From Leptasterias polaris (lineage: Eukaryota; Echinodermata; Asteroidea; Forcipulatida; Asteriidae), in the NCBI GenBank assembly GCA_037783415.1, contig JAZGTN010000017.1, positions 62,001-126,000 of the forward strand: a DNA stretch of 64,000 bases, in the 5' to 3' direction. The first letter of the stretch is position 1. Each line of letters starts with the position of its first letter. Positions 11,491 to 23,374 of this stretch are shown piece by piece. The position numbers and the translations under genes are program-made. Below the pieces are notes generated by a model. That model was not told the origin of the DNA, made no database searches, and worked only from the letters and a program-made list of their open reading frames with translations.

Positions 11491-11628
11491 AGGTGTTCGG
11501 TCTTAGAAGACCGAACAACTCCTTGTTTTTGTTCGGTTTTTTTTAGGTGTTCGGCTAACAGCCGAACAACTCCTTGTTTTTTTGTTTTTTTTTTTTTTTA
11601 GGTGTTCGGTCTACAGACCGAACAACTC
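11491..11628 (+). repeat. Hairpin array, left cap (three hairpins)
   Basis: Three oriented hairpins follow one another: GTTCGGTCTT-AG-AAGACCGAAC (11,494-11,515), GTTCGGCT-AAC-AGCCGAAC (11,549-11,567) and GTTCGGTCT-AC-AGACCGAAC (11,604-11,623). Each is preceded by TTAGGT and followed by AACTC(C/T)TTGTT and a T-rich run. The GTTCG/CGAAC base is constant, while the inner stem changes in matched pairs. Related arrays in opposite orientation lie at 21,421-21,601 and 61,203-61,316. Confidence 0.85.
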
Positions 11629-11649
11629 TTTGTTATTGTTCGATTTTTT

Positions 11650-13860
11650 TTTTTTTACTTCTTTGTTTTGCTTATTCTTCTCAGTGAGCTTTGTCCGCAA
11701 GCAAACGCATACTTCCGAATCTTTGATCAACTTGAAACTTCATGTGAAGTTAGAACATAACAAGCAGAAGCCGAGTAAGTTGTGACGTCACGATTACGTC
11801 ATCGGGTGTCAAATTACAAGCCATTTAAGTTCGAAAAGTGACCTCATGCCGATGCCTGTATGTCTCTGAATATTAAAGCTACAGTATTTATATTTGGGCA
11901 TATGATAGATCAAGACACGGGCAAAATTTGAAAAGTTAACTCCAAAATCGTACGACCTTAACTTCCAGGTCGTTACCCTAGGTCGAAGTTCGCCTTCGTT
12001 TTTTCCTTCAAAAAATCACTTTCGAGATTATCTACGGAATAACTCAAGATTGAGATTGAATTGAACAATGAAACTTAACAGATAGTTGAACCTCACTATC
12101 AAGACGACACAAACCTATTTACGTCATGATGACGTCTTCGGGCATCGAATTATAATAAATCAAAGTTTAATATTTGTAAAAAGCATAACTCATGAACCAT
12201 TTGTTTGTTTTTTATAATGTACACATCATCATATCGGATAGCTCATTTAAAGTTCGACAAACGCTACACAGAACCCGTACAACATTTGAACTTCCGGTTC
12301 AAATCGGAAATTGAAAATTTCTTAGTATCCTATCTTATATATATCTTTAAAACTACTGATCATTTCAGCATAATTTTTGTATCAGGGTGAAGAACGTTAG
12401 TCCTGCTCAAACCTTTGAACACAGACATGACAACATTTTGACCTTAATAATTATGGTCAAAACCGGACAATGAAGCGCACCTACCCACTCGTACCCCCCT
12501 CCCCCTACTTTGATTGACAAAACATTATGTACACATAACGTTGAAACTGATGCAAGCTGCAGGTCACGCGCTGACTGTGTCGTCATTGTTGTTTCATCTC
12601 GAGGGAAGCGCGCTGCGGGAGGCAGGAGACACAATTTTCAACAGCGCCCTCTTTTGTGGGATATTTATTAAATAGCGCTGATAAATAAAATCGTTTGTTG
12701 GGGCTTATCTACGGAATAACTCAAGATTGAAATTGAATTGAACATTGAAACTCATAAGATAGTTGAACCTCAGAATCAAGACGACACAATTTTAGAAACG
12801 TCATGATGACGTCATCGGGTATTGAATTTCATTAAATCAAAGTTTAATATTTTGTAAAAGTCATAATTAATGAACCATTTATTTGATTTTTACAATGTCT
12901 GTGGCGAAGTTTATGACAATCATTTCAAAATTGGTATACATAATGACCTTTATAAAAACAACATAATGTGTGGAGTTTCAGATTGATGACGTCATCGTGT
13001 GTGCACGTGGTAATACATTTAAGTTTTACTTTTTGAAGCCTTGCATCTAAAAAACCAAAAGTTTGACTAAGTTGAAACTTGGCTTATAGATAGAGAGTGA
13101 TATTGACTTCGTAAAGACGTCTTTCTTTTATTTGTTAAAAATATTTGAAATTTAATATATTGCCTTCTGTTTATCAGATCAACTTCAAATTTACAACATG
13201 TTAGGACCTTGATAAAACCTCCATCAAGTAGTTGTGAGGTCATGATAACGTCATCAGGTGTTGAAATACAGTAAATCAAAGTTTAATACTTCAACAATTC
13301 ATAATTACTCAAGAAGTACATAAGCTATTAAAACAGAAACTTATGCCGATTATTCTCGACTTCCTCTTCAAACCGGAAGTTGAAAATTTCAAAATTCATA
13401 CTTTTATAAATATTCATAGGGGGCCTACTATTTACAACCACACTACGGACAATTTTTATATCAGATTGTATGTCCTTAAGCCTTCTCAAGCTTGTCCACA
13501 GAGATGTTACCTTTTTGAAATTCACTTATGGTTGAAATCGGATATACATTGACCAGCTTTTAAACCGCGGGAAAATAAACTGCACTGAGAACACACACAA
13601 TATAAGACCGCGGCTGCTGCATTGAATCAACCGCAAGGTTCAAAGTCCATCAAACACGCTTGTAATCTAGTCTCCGTTCAAGGTTCGCGCAACCTGATTT
13701 TGGCGTTATGCTTTGTTAATCTCTAAAACAGTCGTCCATGCAAAGTGGAGTTTCAGATTGATGACGTCATCGTGTGTCACGTGGTAATGCCTTTAAGTTT
13801 TACTTTTTGAAACCTGAAACAATATTGTGTAAATCATTTACCTACGAGACTGCCGTGTTG
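11650..13860 (+). repeat. Modular CRE/ETS repeat, left arm
   Basis: Diverged modules in forward orientation. One is the 'GATCAACTTGAAACTT ... CRE pair ... GGTGTCAAATTACAAGCC' module at about 11,720-11,830. Another is the 'CTACGGAATAACTCAAGATT ... CRE pair ... AAAGTTTAATATTT' module at about 12,045-12,180 and again at 12,708-12,860. CRE-like palindromes lie near 11,782, 12,120, 12,797, 12,987, 13,230 and 13,758. ACTTCCGG-type palindromes lie near 12,290 and 13,360. The same modules occur reverse-complemented in the right arm. Short open frames here are not genes. Confidence 0.75.
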
Positions 13861-14268
13861 GTACAACACCATTGAACTTTGACCAAAATGGCGACGAAAA
13901 TGTAGTAGGCCTATCCGTGTGTGTTCTATTGGTACGTTTTTAAACGAGGTGTCACGTCTAAAGCTAGTTAGTTCATGAACGATGCAGAACCATTTGTGAC
14001 AGAAAAAAGGTAAATGCTATTTCTTTATCTTATTGAGGGAACCATGTATTTTGTTTCGCACATGGCTTTGTAAGACGATCATCCTGGCCCAATTTGGAGG
14101 CACTGCAGCTTCCCGCGTAATTCTGCGCTTACGGCCTGTAAAGATGTACGTGCTTTATACAGGGCAGGCACGTAGGAAGATGACTTTAACAAGGTGGGGG
14201 CAGGTTTTATCTGTGAAATTTGCCTGGTCACTCAACTTAATTATTAAGCACTTTACCCACATCCCCAG
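13861..14268. other. No gene seen
   Basis: Unique-looking sequence between the left arm of the modular repeat and the piggyBac left end. A short open frame at 14,033-14,272 shows no domain. Confidence 0.4.
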
Positions 14269-14639
14269 ATAACCCTTTCAGTACCAACACATATTGGCTA
14301 CTTATGCCATGGTGACCAGAGACATTTCCTTGACATGGCTACCTGGTGAAACACTATTTTAGGAAATTTTCAGGTTACAGCGCCCTCACAAGGCAGATTG
14401 GGGTTAGCCTAGGTCCTAGTCACATAATGCAAGTTGAGCAAGCAATTAAATTACTGTTTCCTTTGGCATATTGCCTTGGACTAAATCATTACCTTAAACA
14501 TATATTTGAGGTATGGTATTATGACCACAAAATACACAATTGAGTAGTTTAAATGTTTAAGCTAAACATTTGTCAAGTAGCTGTTCATACCAATCTGCAT
14601 GAGACATATTTTGGAAACGTTAAATAAACATAAGGTTTT

Positions 14640-15890
14640 AAGATATTACTTTTCAAACAGCATCCTCCTCCCCCCCCCCCCCCCCCACCCCAAACCCGCC
14701 CCCCAAAAAAAAATATTGGTTGAGCCTCACCGATACTGGGAGTTGGTGACTATACCCATGTTGATCAATTGGTTAAGGCTGCCATTTAGATTGTTGGCAA
14801 ATTATGAATCCTCAAAAAATAAAAAGGTTTTAAGAATTTGTTTAGGAAGCAACCCCCCCCAAAAAAAAAACCCGCTCCTAGGAAAAGACATTAAATATAA
14901 ACAAGAGAGTTTGGATTACGCACAATATGACTTAGAAATAAATGACAAAGAAGGAACTGACATAAAAGAACATTAAATATTGCCCATTTATAAATGTCCG
15001 CCAATAAATTAGGTTTTGGTCTGTATCTCCGTCTATGAGCCTCACATACAAAAATTATAATTGCCATGGTGGTTCAGTCACTTTTAAAAAGCGGCCATTT
15101 TGATTATTATAACATTAAAAATAAACAAAAGAAGTTTGATTAAGCACAATATGAACGTTACTCGAACAAAATAACTCATAAAATATATGTTTTACCTATC
15201 ATTTACCAATATGTAAAGAAGAAACAAACATACAATATTTCCAAAGTGCTATACTTGTATTTTCTAAGTACCATCCTCCCCCCTCCCCCGCCTCAATGTT
15301 GGAAACTTGAATGTATTAATGATCCAGGAACCCAACAAGACACACAATTAAATAATTGCATCAGTCGGTTAAGGCGGCCATTTTAATAATAAAAATGGCC
15401 GCCAAACAATTTTGTTTTGGCCCGTAACATAAAATATTGCCAGGTTTTCAGGATGCTGGAACCCAATGAGACCAAATACAAAGAATGTGGTACAGTAGTT
15501 GCTTAAGTCGGCCATTTTGAGTATTTAAAAATTAGTTTCTGAAACCTGAAATAAACATGTTTTAATAAATTCCTTTTGAAGCACCCCCAAATCCGCTCAT
15601 AGGATTGCACATTCAATAAACAGAAGAGAGGAACTGGACAAAAAATTACTCCTCAAATCCAATTTACACCTATATCATGAACCAATATGTAAAGAAGGAA
15701 CTAACATTACATTTTGCCAAAGTGCTATACTTATTTTTTCTAAGTACCATCTCCCCCCCATGCTATACTTGTTTTTTCTAAGTACCATCTCCCCCCCCCC
15801 CCCCCCCCCCCAATGTTGATTGTTGGCAGGCATGCGATTGTGGGATTCAACATTGAGGCGGGGGGGGGGGGAGTATTCAGAAAGTTTATA
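14640..15890. repeat. Degenerate repeats and C tracts inside the piggyBac element
   Basis: This non-coding part of the element has recurrent blocks: AATAAACA(A/G)(A/G)AGA(A/G)..TTTG(A/G)ATTA(A/C)GCACAATATGA near 14,890 and 15,120; TAAAGAAG(A/G)AAC(A/T)AAC near 15,215 and 15,680; and GTGCTATACTTGTATTTTCT near 15,246 and 15,718. GCGGCCATTTT motifs occur at about 15,092, 15,379 and 15,510. Long C runs lie near 14,670, 15,720 and 15,790. No protein is encoded. Confidence 0.6.
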
Positions 15891-15985
15891 AAATTATTCG
15901 TTTGGTGTGAAAATTCTCTAATAATGGTATAACCGCTTTACACATTTTTTACATAATTAACTTATAGTTGAATTGTTGACCTAAT

Positions 15986-17722
15986 TTATCGCTTGGTGTG
16001 GAATTTCTCAAAGCATGGTATAACACACATTGGCTTGATACACTGCTTACAAATCGTGCGAGTTTATTTCCGATTAGAGGTGGAACTGCATACAACACAG
16101 TCACGTTTCGTCCCGTCAACATTCGGACCTGGAAAGTGCTGAGTTGAAAGGGCGTTTGAAGCACTTGACACTTTACGGGCATGGTGAACTGGGTTGTTCT
16201 CGAAGCTTGAAATAAGTGCCTCTATCACCTTGACCCGAAAATCCAAAGTAGACAAGCTCTTGTTTGTATGGATGCTGTTGTATACGACATTAGCATTGAG
16301 CAAACATATGTCTAGGATTGTAATAAATACACGTTTCCACCATTTGAATGTTTTGTGGGTATGAGTATAGTACGTGCATAATTGTCCTGCCAGATCCGTG
16401 CCCCCCATGTATTTATTGTAATCCTCAACTATGCACAGTTTTTTGATATGACGAAATCCTGTTGAAGTTTTCCGGCTCCGAATCTTTTTACTAGTGACAC
16501 TGCAATCGCCATAGTTTGAGAGGAGAGTGACACGTTTTGTGTCCTGCCACATAACGCATAGTTGGCCTGCTTTCTGATTTTTTTTTTTTTGGATCTGCAC
16601 CGCTTTTCATAGGAAATTTCTTGGAGTTTGCTACGTCGGGTATCCCTAGGGTGGTATAGCGCACAGTTCCACAAGCTCCGAATCCTAGCTCAGACAACTT
16701 GGAGAACAGAGCCGGGCTAGTAAACCAATTGTCCATGTAGATGCAATGTCCTTTATTTTCGAGTCCCTGCAAAAGGTTCAATACTATGTTGCCTGGTGCC
16801 CCTATTTCGGATGGATGGTTTGTCTCAGGATCACTTACAGAGGACTGTCCTTGTGGGCACCTGGGCTGCGATCCTGTGAACAATTCCCAGGCACATGTGT
16901 ACCCTGTGTCGGATTCGTTAAATGAGAAAGATTTCAAACCCCATTTTGCGGCTTTTCTTGGCATGTACTGCTTGAAGCTCACCCGTCCTTTGAATTTGAC
17001 CATCGTCTCGTCCGGTGAAAGGCTTCGTCCCGGCTGGTACACCCGGAGGAATGATGGTAGTACAATGTTTAACAGTGGCCGTAATTTAGCAAGTTTGTCA
17101 CGGGGAGAGTCGCCCTCGACATCTCTGTTATTGGCGAGGTGAAACAATCTTAGGATTGCAGTAAATCGGTTACGAGCCATGGTTGCTGAGTACAGGGGAC
17201 TTCGTAGAATTTCAGACCTGGACCAATGCATGGAGTAACGAGGCCTTTTGTTGATTCCCATGCAAAGAAGTATGGCCACGAATGCCATCATTTCAGGTAC
17301 ATCAGTTGGTCTCCATGCACACTTATTTTCTGCCCCCGCTCCCAATATTTGTTCAGCATAACGATTAGTCTCTAGTACCATCATCTGCCACACTGCTTCA
17401 CAAAAGTACAGTTTGAAGATTTGTATGGGGGAGAACGAACTGAAGTCTTCTGTAGCCCCGGTGTTTGCTGTAAATTTAACAGGCGGTCGCCGTGTGTAAC
17501 AGTTGGCTTCACGCCATCCACACCTGAAATTCGTTTTTTGGGGGTCTTCTTACCCTTCTTAGAACAGGTTAATGTTGCTGTTGATGTCGAGGCCCTCGGC
17601 TCTGTATCCTCACTGTCTTCTGACGTCTCCGAGTCATAAAGTGGCGAATCCTCGTCAGATGACATTTCTGAACCACTGTTTGCGAAAATTTCTTCCAAAA
17701 TTTTATCATTTTCTTCGGCCAT
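15986..17722 (-). pseudogene. piggyBac transposase (DDE_Tnp_1_7 type) with three lesions
   Basis: Reading leftward from the ATG at 17,722, an acidic N-terminus (EEIFANSGSEMSSDEDSPLY) with a basic patch is followed by the catalytic core. The three expected acidic residues are visible in SLSPDETMVKFKGR, CIYMDNWFTSP and YMGGTDLAGQ. A C-terminal cysteine-rich region follows (CVVC...CKQCIKPMCVIPCF), as in piggyBac zinc-binding tails. Three defects are present: a frame change near 17,430 between the N-terminal part and the core; a frame change at an A run (T12-13 on the + strand near 16,580-16,595); and an in-frame TAA near 16,074 just after TSNRK that cuts off the last cysteine cluster. The final stop is at 15,986. 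The two homopolymer-adjacent shifts could in principle be sequencing errors, but the TAA could not. Confidence 0.9.
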
Positions 17723-18013
17723 GTTGTCAGAATGATCTCTTACTGAAGAATGCGTGGGGGGACGCTTAATGATCCCGCTTAAATTTTAAAACTTGCGACG
17801 CTTCAGGGCACACGCGGCCAGCTTGTTACCAGGGGGATGGACGTAGGCGATTGAGGGGGCTATTAACATTTTGATAAATTACTTTTTGTCGATGTGCCAC
17901 AGAGGCTCATTGGTCACCAAGAGTGCTAATAATTACGTGCCATACGGGCTCATTGGTCACCAAGTGGAATGTTGTTTTGAGCCGCTATGGCACGGCGGTA
18001 CTGAAAGGGATAA

Positions 18014-21000
18014 CCAGAATTGCATAAAATCGTTTAATGTACTATCAGTTTAAATCTGCGATGTAAAACATGAAGTTAAAAAAAAATATAAAAAAATAGA
18101 TATTCAGTTTTTGTTTACTACAAAAACAAGGTGTTCGTGGTGAGTGATTGAATAAATAGGTTACCATTATACCTTATCAATCCAATGCCTGGTTCAGGAG
18201 TTATGAACTTTTCAAAAAATAAACATCAACTACCGGTTTGGACCGGAACTCAAGGTCAAATAAGGTCACATATTGATTAGTTTATGAAGACCTTTGAGAT
18301 GATGTATAGATTGAAAAAATCCAATGTGTGGTTCAGAAGTTAATATTTTTTAAATATAAAGTTTCAACTTCCGGTTTGAACCAGAATTCAAGGTCAAATG
18401 AGGTCACACTTCACAGCGTTGGTTTTTATCTGATGATGTACAGAAAATAAACAACCAATGAGTGGTTCAGAAGTTATGATTTTTTCAAATAATAAATTTA
18501 AACTTCCGGTATGAACCGGATGTCAAAATCAATAGAGGTCACGCTTGGTAGCGTCGGTGAAGTGTCTGATTTCCTTTCTGTTGACGTATAGATGATAACA
18601 ATCGAATAAGTGGTTCAGGATTTACGATTTTTAAACTCTAAAAAGCAACTTCCGACTTTAACCGGAAGTCAAGGTCAAACGGGGTCACATGATGTGTAGC
18701 GTATCATAAGTTTATTACGACCTTTCAGATGATGTATGAATTGTTAAAATCAAATGTGTGGTTCAGCACTTGTGAATTTTTCAAATAGTAGATGGACCAT
18801 CTCTGTGATGCAATGCGAAATATATTCCTAAATGAACCTACTTCTAAGAGAATACGCTTGAGAAACATAGTTTAAAGTTTGAGTGGCCAGGGCAAGGTTG
18901 TTTACACAATAAGACGCTATCGTGCGTCGTCAATGCGGGTCAACTGATGGGTGCCTGTTTTCGTCTTTTTTCGACCAGATGCAAAGGTAAGCATGTTGTT
19001 ATATCTGTGCAAAAGTTTGAGCAGGCTTAACGGTCTACACCCTGATACAAAAATTATGCTGAAATGATCAGTAGTTTAAACGATATGAATAAGATAATAT
19101 ATTTTGAAATTTTCAACTTCCGATTTGAAACGGAAGTCAGTTGTAAAGGTTCTGTGTAGCATTTGTCAAACTCTTAACGACCTATCCGATGATGTGTAGA
19201 TTGTACAAATCCATTCAGTGGTTGATGAGTTATGATTTATTTCAATTTTTAAAATTAAATTTAATGTAATTTGATACCCGATGACGTCATCATGACATCA
19301 TCAAGTGTGTGTCATCTTGATATCAAGGTCCAGCTATCTGATGAGTTTCAATGTTCAATTAAATCTCAATCTTGAGTTATTCCGTAGATAAGCTCAAAAC
19401 TTATTTATTAAGAAAAAACAACGAAGGTGAACTTCGATCAAGGGTAACGACCCGGAAGTTAAGGTCGCATGATTTTTGCGTTGACTTTTCAAATGTTGCC
19501 CCAGTCTTGATCTATCATCCCAGTCTTGATCTATCACATGCCCAACTACGAAGATCATAGCTTTAATATTCAGTGTGATACAGCAAAAAGCAAATGGTAA
19601 TTTTTCAACTTTAAACACCCTGTAATTTGACACCTGAAGACGTCATCATTCCGTCATGACAGCTGTGCTGTCTTCGTATGGAGGTTCAATTGTCTGATGA
19701 GTTTCAGGGTTCAATTCAGTTTCAATATTGAGTTATGTTGCAGAGAAGAGTTGCGTGGAAGAAGGAGAAGAAAACACGAAAAAAATAGCCTTAAGTGGTT
19801 TTTTAAAGAACAAAAACAGGGTGTTCGGCATTTGTTCAATAAGTCATTCGTTCAAGTTTTGTTATTACTCTGGTTGTGGTGGAGTAATGAAAGAAGGGGT
19901 CGAAAAATGTGAAGACAAGGTTTTGCTAATGACGCTATTATTATGTATCCAAAGCCTATTTCTTGTCGGATCATAAGTTTGAATCCTTTTGGATTTATGC
20001 AACAGGTTTTCAGCAATTAATAGTTTCTATTTAAAACCTTGTCACGAGAGAGCGCTGTTGAAATTATTATCATTTCTCTTTCAATTGAAAGGCCAAATTC
20101 ATACAATTGGACCTAATTCTAATTGTAGATCATAATGTTTTCGTATCACATAACGAGGCCTGGGAATATTTATTTTCACTCCGAATTCTGTTTCGACCAG
20201 CAGTAAATGTCACACGAGCCACAGTTTGTGTGAGAGTTTAAGGTCCAATGGAGCCACACTCTGTGTAGCATTTGTGAAGTTGATAATGCCTTTCCAATGA
20301 TGTATTGATTGCAAAATCGAATGTGTGGTTCAGTAGTTATGATTTACGATAAATCAAAACTTCCACAGTAATTAAAAGTCAAATGGGGTCAGATTCTATG
20401 TGACTTCTGGGAAAATGTTCACAACCTGTCCGATGATATGTAGATTGGAAATATCAAACATTTGATTCAGGAGTTAATATTTTTTCCATTACTAAACTTC
20501 AACGTCCGGTTTCAACCGGAAGACAAGGTCAAACGGAGTCGCACTCTGTGTATCATCCATAAAGTTTTTGAAGACCTTTCTGATGATATGTAGATATCAA
20601 AAATCCAATGTCTGGTTCGGGAGTAATGATTTTTTCAAATACTAAGCTTTGATTTTCGAACAAATTGTAAAAAATAATTTAATGACGTCATCATGACGGC
20701 ACTCCACATTTTATAAGCCATGGCCGATGTCTAACAGTACACCAAGTTTCAACTTAATCGGCTGTTTGGTTTAGTATATACAAGGCTTTAAAAAGTGCAC
20801 CTTTAAGGCCTTACCACGTGATACACGATGACGTCATCACACTACGACTCCACAAATATGTTGTCTGCATAAAGGTCATCATATTTACCAGTTTTGAAGA
20901 GATTCTCATAAAATTTGCCAGTAAAAGTGTTTATTGAATTGTTTTCAAACTGCCGCTAGTGGGCGCTTTTGAATTGTGTGACGTCACCGGTCTAATATTT

Positions 21001-21400
21001 TCAAACCTGACACTTGCAAGAATACAACATCGTAAAAAAACTCAACAAATCATTGGCACTTTCTGCCACAGTCAATTTACTAGGCACTTCCGGTTTCGAC
21101 CGGAAGTAGAGGTCATGTGAGGTCACGCACACAACAAAAAATAAAGACCTATGACCTAAGTATGATCCCGCATAAAACAACCACCGACCTCTTAAGTGTG
21201 ATTTGTTACAAAATTTCAAAGATTAAAAAGAAAATGTCTAAAAACCCTGTAATTCAACACGTGATGACGTCTTCATGACGTCATTGTTCGCATGCCGTCT
21301 TCATATTAAGTTCAAGTATATGCCAAGTTTCAAGTGTGTACAACTTAAACTTTTTTGCGAAATCTGCAAGAGAAGGTTCAGAAGGAAGAAGAAGAAGTGG
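18014..21400 (-). repeat. Modular CRE/ETS repeat, right arm
   Basis: From about 18,120 to 18,800 there are four tandem units with 137-147-bp spacing. Each contains an ACTTCCGG...CCGGAAGT-like palindrome (near 18,229, 18,366, 18,501, 18,645), then CAAGGTCAAA...GGTCACA, a GATGATGTATAGATT block and GTGTGGTTCAG(A/G)AGTTATGA. Further on, other modules appear as the reverse complement of the left arm: CTTGAGTTATTCCGTAGATA near 19,370, GTCTTGATCTATCA near 19,505, and CRE pairs near 19,281, 19,638, 20,682, 20,828 and 21,262. The arm ends in the hairpin array at 21,421. Non-coding. Confidence 0.8.
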
Positions 21401-21420
21401 AAAAAAAACCCGATTACAAT

Positions 21421-21601
21421 AGGTTTTCGGCTGACGAGCCGAACACCTAAAAAACTCCAAAAACTTAACAATAACAATATATAGGTTTTCGGCTGAAGAG
21501 CCGAACACCTAAAAAAACAGAAAAAACAGAGGTGTTCGTGCTCATATTGCACGAACACCTAAATAACAAAGAGGTGTTCGTGCTGATTTGCACGAACACC
21601 T
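21421..21601 (-). repeat. Hairpin array, right cap (four hairpins)
   Basis: Four hairpins: AGGTTTTCGGCT-GACG-AGCCGAACACCT (21,421-21,448), AGGTTTTCGGCT-GAAG-AGCCGAACACCT (21,483-21,510), AGGTGTTCGTGC-TCATATT-GCACGAACACCT (21,530-21,560) and AGGTGTTCGTGC-TGATTT-GCACGAACACCT (21,572-21,601). The last two are perfect 12-bp stems. Within the array the inner stem switches from GGCT/AGCC to GTGC/GCAC, with both sides changed together. A purine-rich tract (GAAGGAAGAAGAAGAAG) separates it from the arm, mirroring the pyrimidine tract beside the left cap. Confidence 0.88.
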
Positions 21602-23374
21602 AATAAAACTGACACGGTGTAAAGTTGATGATGGTAGAAACATCCCTTTAAATATTGATGCTAAAATACTGTTCGATGTTATCATAATTTTTTAGAAATG
21701 AGCATGCGCGGACCCATGATATTTTAAACCGGAGGGCATAACGACGCACACAGGCTTCTCTATTTGTTGCTCAAATAAATTTCAGGGGTGGGGTCCAGGG
21801 GCCGGCCATACGGCCCCTGGTGGACTCCAGGGGCGAAGCCCCTGTGGGGGTCCAGGGGGCGAAGCCCCCTTGAGCTTTTGGCGTTTTGAGGTCGAAAATC
21901 AAGCCTCCGTGTGCCTAAATACAGAGGAGAAGAGCACTTCAGATCAATATAAATCGTCAAATTCTACTGGAAAATTTCCCGTAACATCAATGAAGGACTC
22001 CTAGAAAATGTTAATCCCACGCTGGCTTTTGTATACACGCATCCCTTCACTGTTGACCCCATACTGTGTGGTACAAATAACAAAATTGCGGGCCGGGCGT
22101 TCCTGCGCACGTACGTGCCCAGCACGTGTTCAATTTGCGTCTGTTGCATGGGCGGAAGCACCGACGAAGAAACTTCAAGTTTCCGTAAGTAAATGTATTA
22201 AAATAGCCACTTTGTCAATGTGATCTGATTAAATGGCCTACAGACTGTAGTACTATTCCCTCAGGACAATTATGAACAAGCCAATCTATCATCCGGACCA
22301 ATTTTTTTTAAGGGGGGCCCGCCCCCCGCATGTTTTCAGCGGGGGCCAGTGCCCCCCCCCCCCCCCCCCCCCGGCCCCCAGGTTCCTACGTGCCTGCAGG
22401 GATCTATTAGCAAAGACTTCCGCAGTATAAAGCAGAGCCATGAAAATGAGCCTATAGATATAGATCCTTGAAACACATTATAGTGAAAGTAAAAGGTGCC
22501 ATGTGTTCACAGTAATGGATTATGGAAGTATCCAATCACCCCAGTTTCGAACAACAATATTTTTGAACAATACAACAATACTTTGAACACAACAGATTCC
22601 TTCTTTAAAAAAACACCTAAACAAACAAACAAACAGACAAACAAGGCCAAGACAAAAAGTCAACGCATGACTGTGTTCTTATCAGCTCTCTGTTTCAGTC
22701 ATGAACATTAATACCTTCAATAAGTTATAATTTATACACAATCATGGCTGATCAATGGATCTCTTCCCCATGGGATGCATTAGTGGTAAATGATATAACA
22801 AATGAAAATTTTTACAAAATTGGGCAAGACTAGGCGTATTTGTCCTCAGAGATTCTTCTGAAATAAAGCTATTCAACTGTCCCTCGATACTCACTTCTTA
22901 CGTCCATTTGGCAACTCGAAATTGGATAATAAGTGGCACTTTTGTAAATTATTGTGTTATGTCACAGGTCGCATGGCTTATGTTTAAATGAGTGAAGAGA
23001 TTATGATTATCTGGTGTATACATTTAACAACGTAATAATAGACATGACAAAAATATGGACTTGACCTTGAAGACGCAATCGGTCTTCCTTCAAGTCGTAA
23101 CACTGTTGACCTCAATGTTCATAGAGATTTCAGATTGTATGAAGGGCTACATTACATTGTAACTGTTTTAATTCACGAGCAGTTTTAGTATGATGCTCCC
23201 TCCTTGAAATGACGCAGCCTTGGACACTATTTTTCTTCAGAGTTTCGTTACCTTGGACTCGAAATCTCATTTACTCATGCGAATGTATTTTGGGACTTTT
23301 TGTTTTACTAATTAGCACGTGAGTTTCCACAAAACGAGGAGCTGCATCCATCCCGTCTGCCCGATACTGCAATA
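21602..23374. other. Intergenic interval upstream of the sialyltransferase
   Basis: Contents: three GC-rich hairpins at 21,795-21,870 (CCAGGGGCCG/CGGCCCCTGG, CCAGGGGC-GAA-GCCCCTG, CCAGGGGGC-GAA-GCCCCCT); a run of about 20 C near 22,355; and an AAAC-type microsatellite near 22,615. The 5' UTR and promoter of the downstream gene must lie in the last part, but no TATA box is obvious. No coding region is supported. Confidence 0.5.

Larger units (their letters stand above)
14273..18009 (-). mobile_element. piggyBac-type DNA transposon, complete but inactive
   Basis: A 13-bp perfect terminal inverted repeat, CCCTTTCAGTACC, begins at 14,273 and its complement GGTACTGAAAGGG ends at 18,009. The four bases ATAA flank both ends (14,269-14,272 and 18,010-18,013). 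That is a one-base variant of the TTAA duplication expected for piggyBac. The element is 3,737 bp and carries one transposase gene on the minus strand. Subterminal repeats occur at the right end (GGCTCATTGGTCACCAAG twice near 17,907 and 17,948), with a GGTGACC echo at the left end. It lies between the two opposed arms of the modular repeat. Confidence 0.92.

Noticed and set aside
12407..12634. Minus-strand 75-codon frame between modular repeat units
   Set aside because: It lies in repeat-flanked DNA without homology, and similar short frames occur on both strands throughout the arms.
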